This document shows, piece after piece, positions 62,726 through 64,000 of a stretch of DNA of 64,000 nt. A model generated the notes under the pieces. It saw only the letters and a list, made by a program, of their open reading frames with translations. It had not been told where the DNA came from and did not search any database. The position numbers and the translations under genes were made by a program. The DNA is taken from contig NZ_CP062252.1 of the NCBI RefSeq assembly GCF_014863605.1, positions 2,861,001-2,925,000 of the forward strand. The letters are read 5' to 3'. This DNA comes from Pseudomonas allokribbensis (lineage in GTDB: Bacteria; Pseudomonadota; Gammaproteobacteria; Pseudomonadales; Pseudomonadaceae). Every line of letters starts with the position of its first letter. Positions within the stretch are counted from its first letter, which is position 1.

Positions 62726-62746
62726 AATCTGGTACCCCGATATCAA

Positions 62747-63000
62747 TTACGACTTCCTAGCATTATGTATAAAAACGTTTCATATGGAGCGCGATAGGCA
62801 CAACTTGCATTCTGGTCGTAGGTGAATTTGTTCTGATATTAACGGCATTTGATGCTTGGTCAATAAAAATACTACTGTGCCGTTAAAGGGGGGGTGAAAA
62901 ATACATCAGTCCCATTAATATGAAATGCTAGGTCGGTTGTGGTGTCACTTGTCGGGCGAAAGGGGACCGGGCGAAAGGGGAGTGATTTATTTTTTGAAAA
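62747..63000. repeat. Gene-free border with degenerate RAYT-type repeats
   Basis: No gene is seen. A 9-bp inverted repeat TTAACGGCA/TGCCGTTAA lies at 62839-62847 with 62878-62886. A degenerate repeat copy occurs at about 62887-62917 (ending ATACATCAGTCCCATT). A half hairpin at 62958-63000 (GGCGAAAGGGG twice, then AGTGATTTATTTTTTGAAAA) is cut off where the IS3-type element begins. Confidence 0.65.
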
Positions 63001-63053
63001 TGTCCCGTCCTGAATAAGGTTTACACCTTCTGATCTATTTTCAGGAGGACGTA

Positions 63054-63455
63054 ATGGAAGCGGCTAAAAGGCGTAGTCAGCGAGACTACACGCTGACTTT
63101 TAAATTGTCGGTCGTGGATCAGGTCGAAAGAGGCGAGCTGAGTTATAAAGAGGCTCAGGAGCGCTACGGGATTCAAGGCAAAACGACTGTTCTGATGTGG
63201 TTACGCAAGCACGGTCGGCAGGATTGGAGCCCGGGCACATACATTGGCTCGCCGAGGATGGGGTCTATGCCCGACAAAAACCGCTCATTGACGCCAGAGC
63301 AACGTATCAAAGAGCTTGAAGAGCAGTTGGCTCTGTCCAATCAGAAAGCCCAGTTTTTCGAGGCAGTCGTGGACGTGCTGAAAAATGACTACGGTCTCTC
63401 TGTCGTAAAAAAGCGTCCCGGCAAGTCCTCGCCCAAAAACGAATCCAAAACCTGA
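63054..63455 (+). CDS. IS3-family transposase OrfA
   Basis: A 133-residue DNA-binding protein. HTH region YTLTFKLSVVDQVERGELSY and YGIQGKTTVLMWLRKHGRQ (residues about 12-58), then a leucine-rich coiled coil (TPEQRIKELEEQLALSNQKA, residues 82-101) typical of IS3 OrfA multimerisation. GGAGG precedes ATG 63054. Its 3' part contains the slippery heptamer that fuses it to OrfB by -1 frameshifting. Confidence 0.92.
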   Translation: MEAAKRRSQRDYTLTFKLSVVDQVERGELSYKEAQERYGIQGKTTVLMWLRKHGRQDWSPGTYIGSPRMGSMPDKNRSLTPEQRIKELEEQLALSNQKAQFFEAVVDVLKNDYGLSVVKKRPGKSSPKNESKT

Positions 63456-64000
63456 GCATCAGCAGGGCTTGCCAGTTCATGGGGATAAGCCGACAGGCTT
63501 ACTACAAGCGCAATCGCGCCGATGCGGCTCGGTTCGTTCTGGATCAGCAAGTTGCCGATTTCGTTCAGCAAAAGCGTCAGCGACAGCCACGCCTGGGCAC
63601 CCGAAAGCTGCATTACTTGCTGCATTGTCAGCCTCGACGTGAGCTGCAAGTGGGTCGAGATCGGTTGTTTTCAATTCTGCGCGAAAGGCGTTTGTTGGTG
63701 GCACGCAAACGCGCTTACCACAAGACAACTGACAGCCATCATCGCTTTCGGCGTCATCCAAACCTACTCAAGGCAGGCCCTGACCAAATTGTTCCAAGCG
63801 GTCCTGAGCAAGTCTGGGTGGCTGACATCACCTATCTGCCCACTCAGGAAGGTGTGGCTTATCTGAGCCTTGTGACGGATGCCTTTTCACGAAAGATCGT
63901 GGGTTATCACGTCCATGAAAGCCTGCACACTGAATCGGTAGCGCAAGCGCTACGCCGGGCGGTGAAACAGCGTCGGACGGAACAACCGCTGGTTCATCAC
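63413..64000 (+). CDS. IS3-family transposase OrfB (frameshift product, partial)
   Basis: In the -1 frame after A AAA AAG the reading continues without stop to the window end, about 196 codons. It shows the HTH_21 region (ISRACQFMGISRQAYYKRN), the RLGTRKLHYLL block, and the integrase core with the first Asp in WVADITYLPT and the second in LVTDAFSRKIVGY. The final Glu of DDE lies beyond the window. A separate start (ATG 63479) is possible but the fused OrfAB is the active transposase in this family. Confidence 0.88.

Larger units (their letters stand above)
63001..64000 (+). mobile_element. IS3-family insertion sequence, left part
   Basis: The element starts at 63001 with TGTCCCGTCCTGAATAAGGT, the terminal inverted repeat also found in reverse at 16832-16859. 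It carries OrfA (63054-63455) and, in the -1 frame, OrfB, which runs past the window end. A AAA AAG at 63407-63413 is the frameshift site. It interrupts a RAYT-type repeat. Confidence 0.9.

Overview
The window reads as a piece of a GC-rich gammaproteobacterial chromosome, most likely a Pseudomonas of the fluorescens group. The reasons are the density of LysR/AraC regulators paired with MFS, LysE and EamA transporters, the REP repeats built on a TTCCCACGC/GCGTGGGAA core, a small Pseudomonas-type protein with an MFKxTPNPP start, and core genes such as rlhA, trmK and agmatine deiminase.

Layout. 1-14.4 kb is ordinary metabolic chromosome: the end of aguA, a GST, a thioesterase, an SDR with its divergent LysR, a secreted tyrosine phosphatase fused to an autotransporter barrel (4471-6381), and an amidohydrolase / C45 acyltransferase / MFS operon with its LysR. 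14.4-18 kb is accessory: orphan small genes, a RAYT (REP-associated) transposase, many copies of an AGGGGACAGATTTATTT hairpin repeat, a decayed IS end and a structured leader upstream of a DUF6124-like gene. 18.2-22.3 kb is core (ridA family, rlhA, MFS). 22.5-34.8 kb is a catabolic locus for a quaternary-ammonium-type compound. A Rieske oxygenase, a PrpD-like enzyme and a LysR face a ProVWX importer, an FAD oxidoreductase, a DapA-family lyase, an aldehyde dehydrogenase and a GlxA-type AraC regulator. 34.8-38.4 kb holds an epoxide-hydrolase-like enzyme, AraC/LysE and trmK.

38.4-41.2 kb is an inserted segment (lipoprotein hydrolase plus an AT-rich membrane/TPR protein) bracketed by two diverged copies of the trmK 3' end. 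41.2-46.8 kb holds DUF2986, a fluoride riboswitch with crcB and DUF190, an AraC regulator with EamA, and a DUF3772-type MscS channel. 46.9-53.4 kb is a translationally coupled Cus-type copper/silver efflux operon, and 53.4-55.0 kb is a pump-less arsRCH operon with a large dyad operator. 55-59.8 kb is miscellaneous.

The most interesting part is 59.8-62.8 kb. This AT-rich island encodes what I read as a split borosin RiPP system: a 120-residue precursor, a tetrapyrrole-methylase-type alpha-N-methyltransferase with the borosin catalytic residue spacing, an overlapping Fe/2OG-type dioxygenase and a convergent GNAT. It is flanked by RAYT-type repeats, has a hexanucleotide tandem repeat in its upstream region, and is followed by an IS3-family element with an A AAA AAG frameshift site that runs off the window end. 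No rRNA, tRNA or CRISPR was recognised. All assignments come from reading the sequence and remembered family features; no database search was run.
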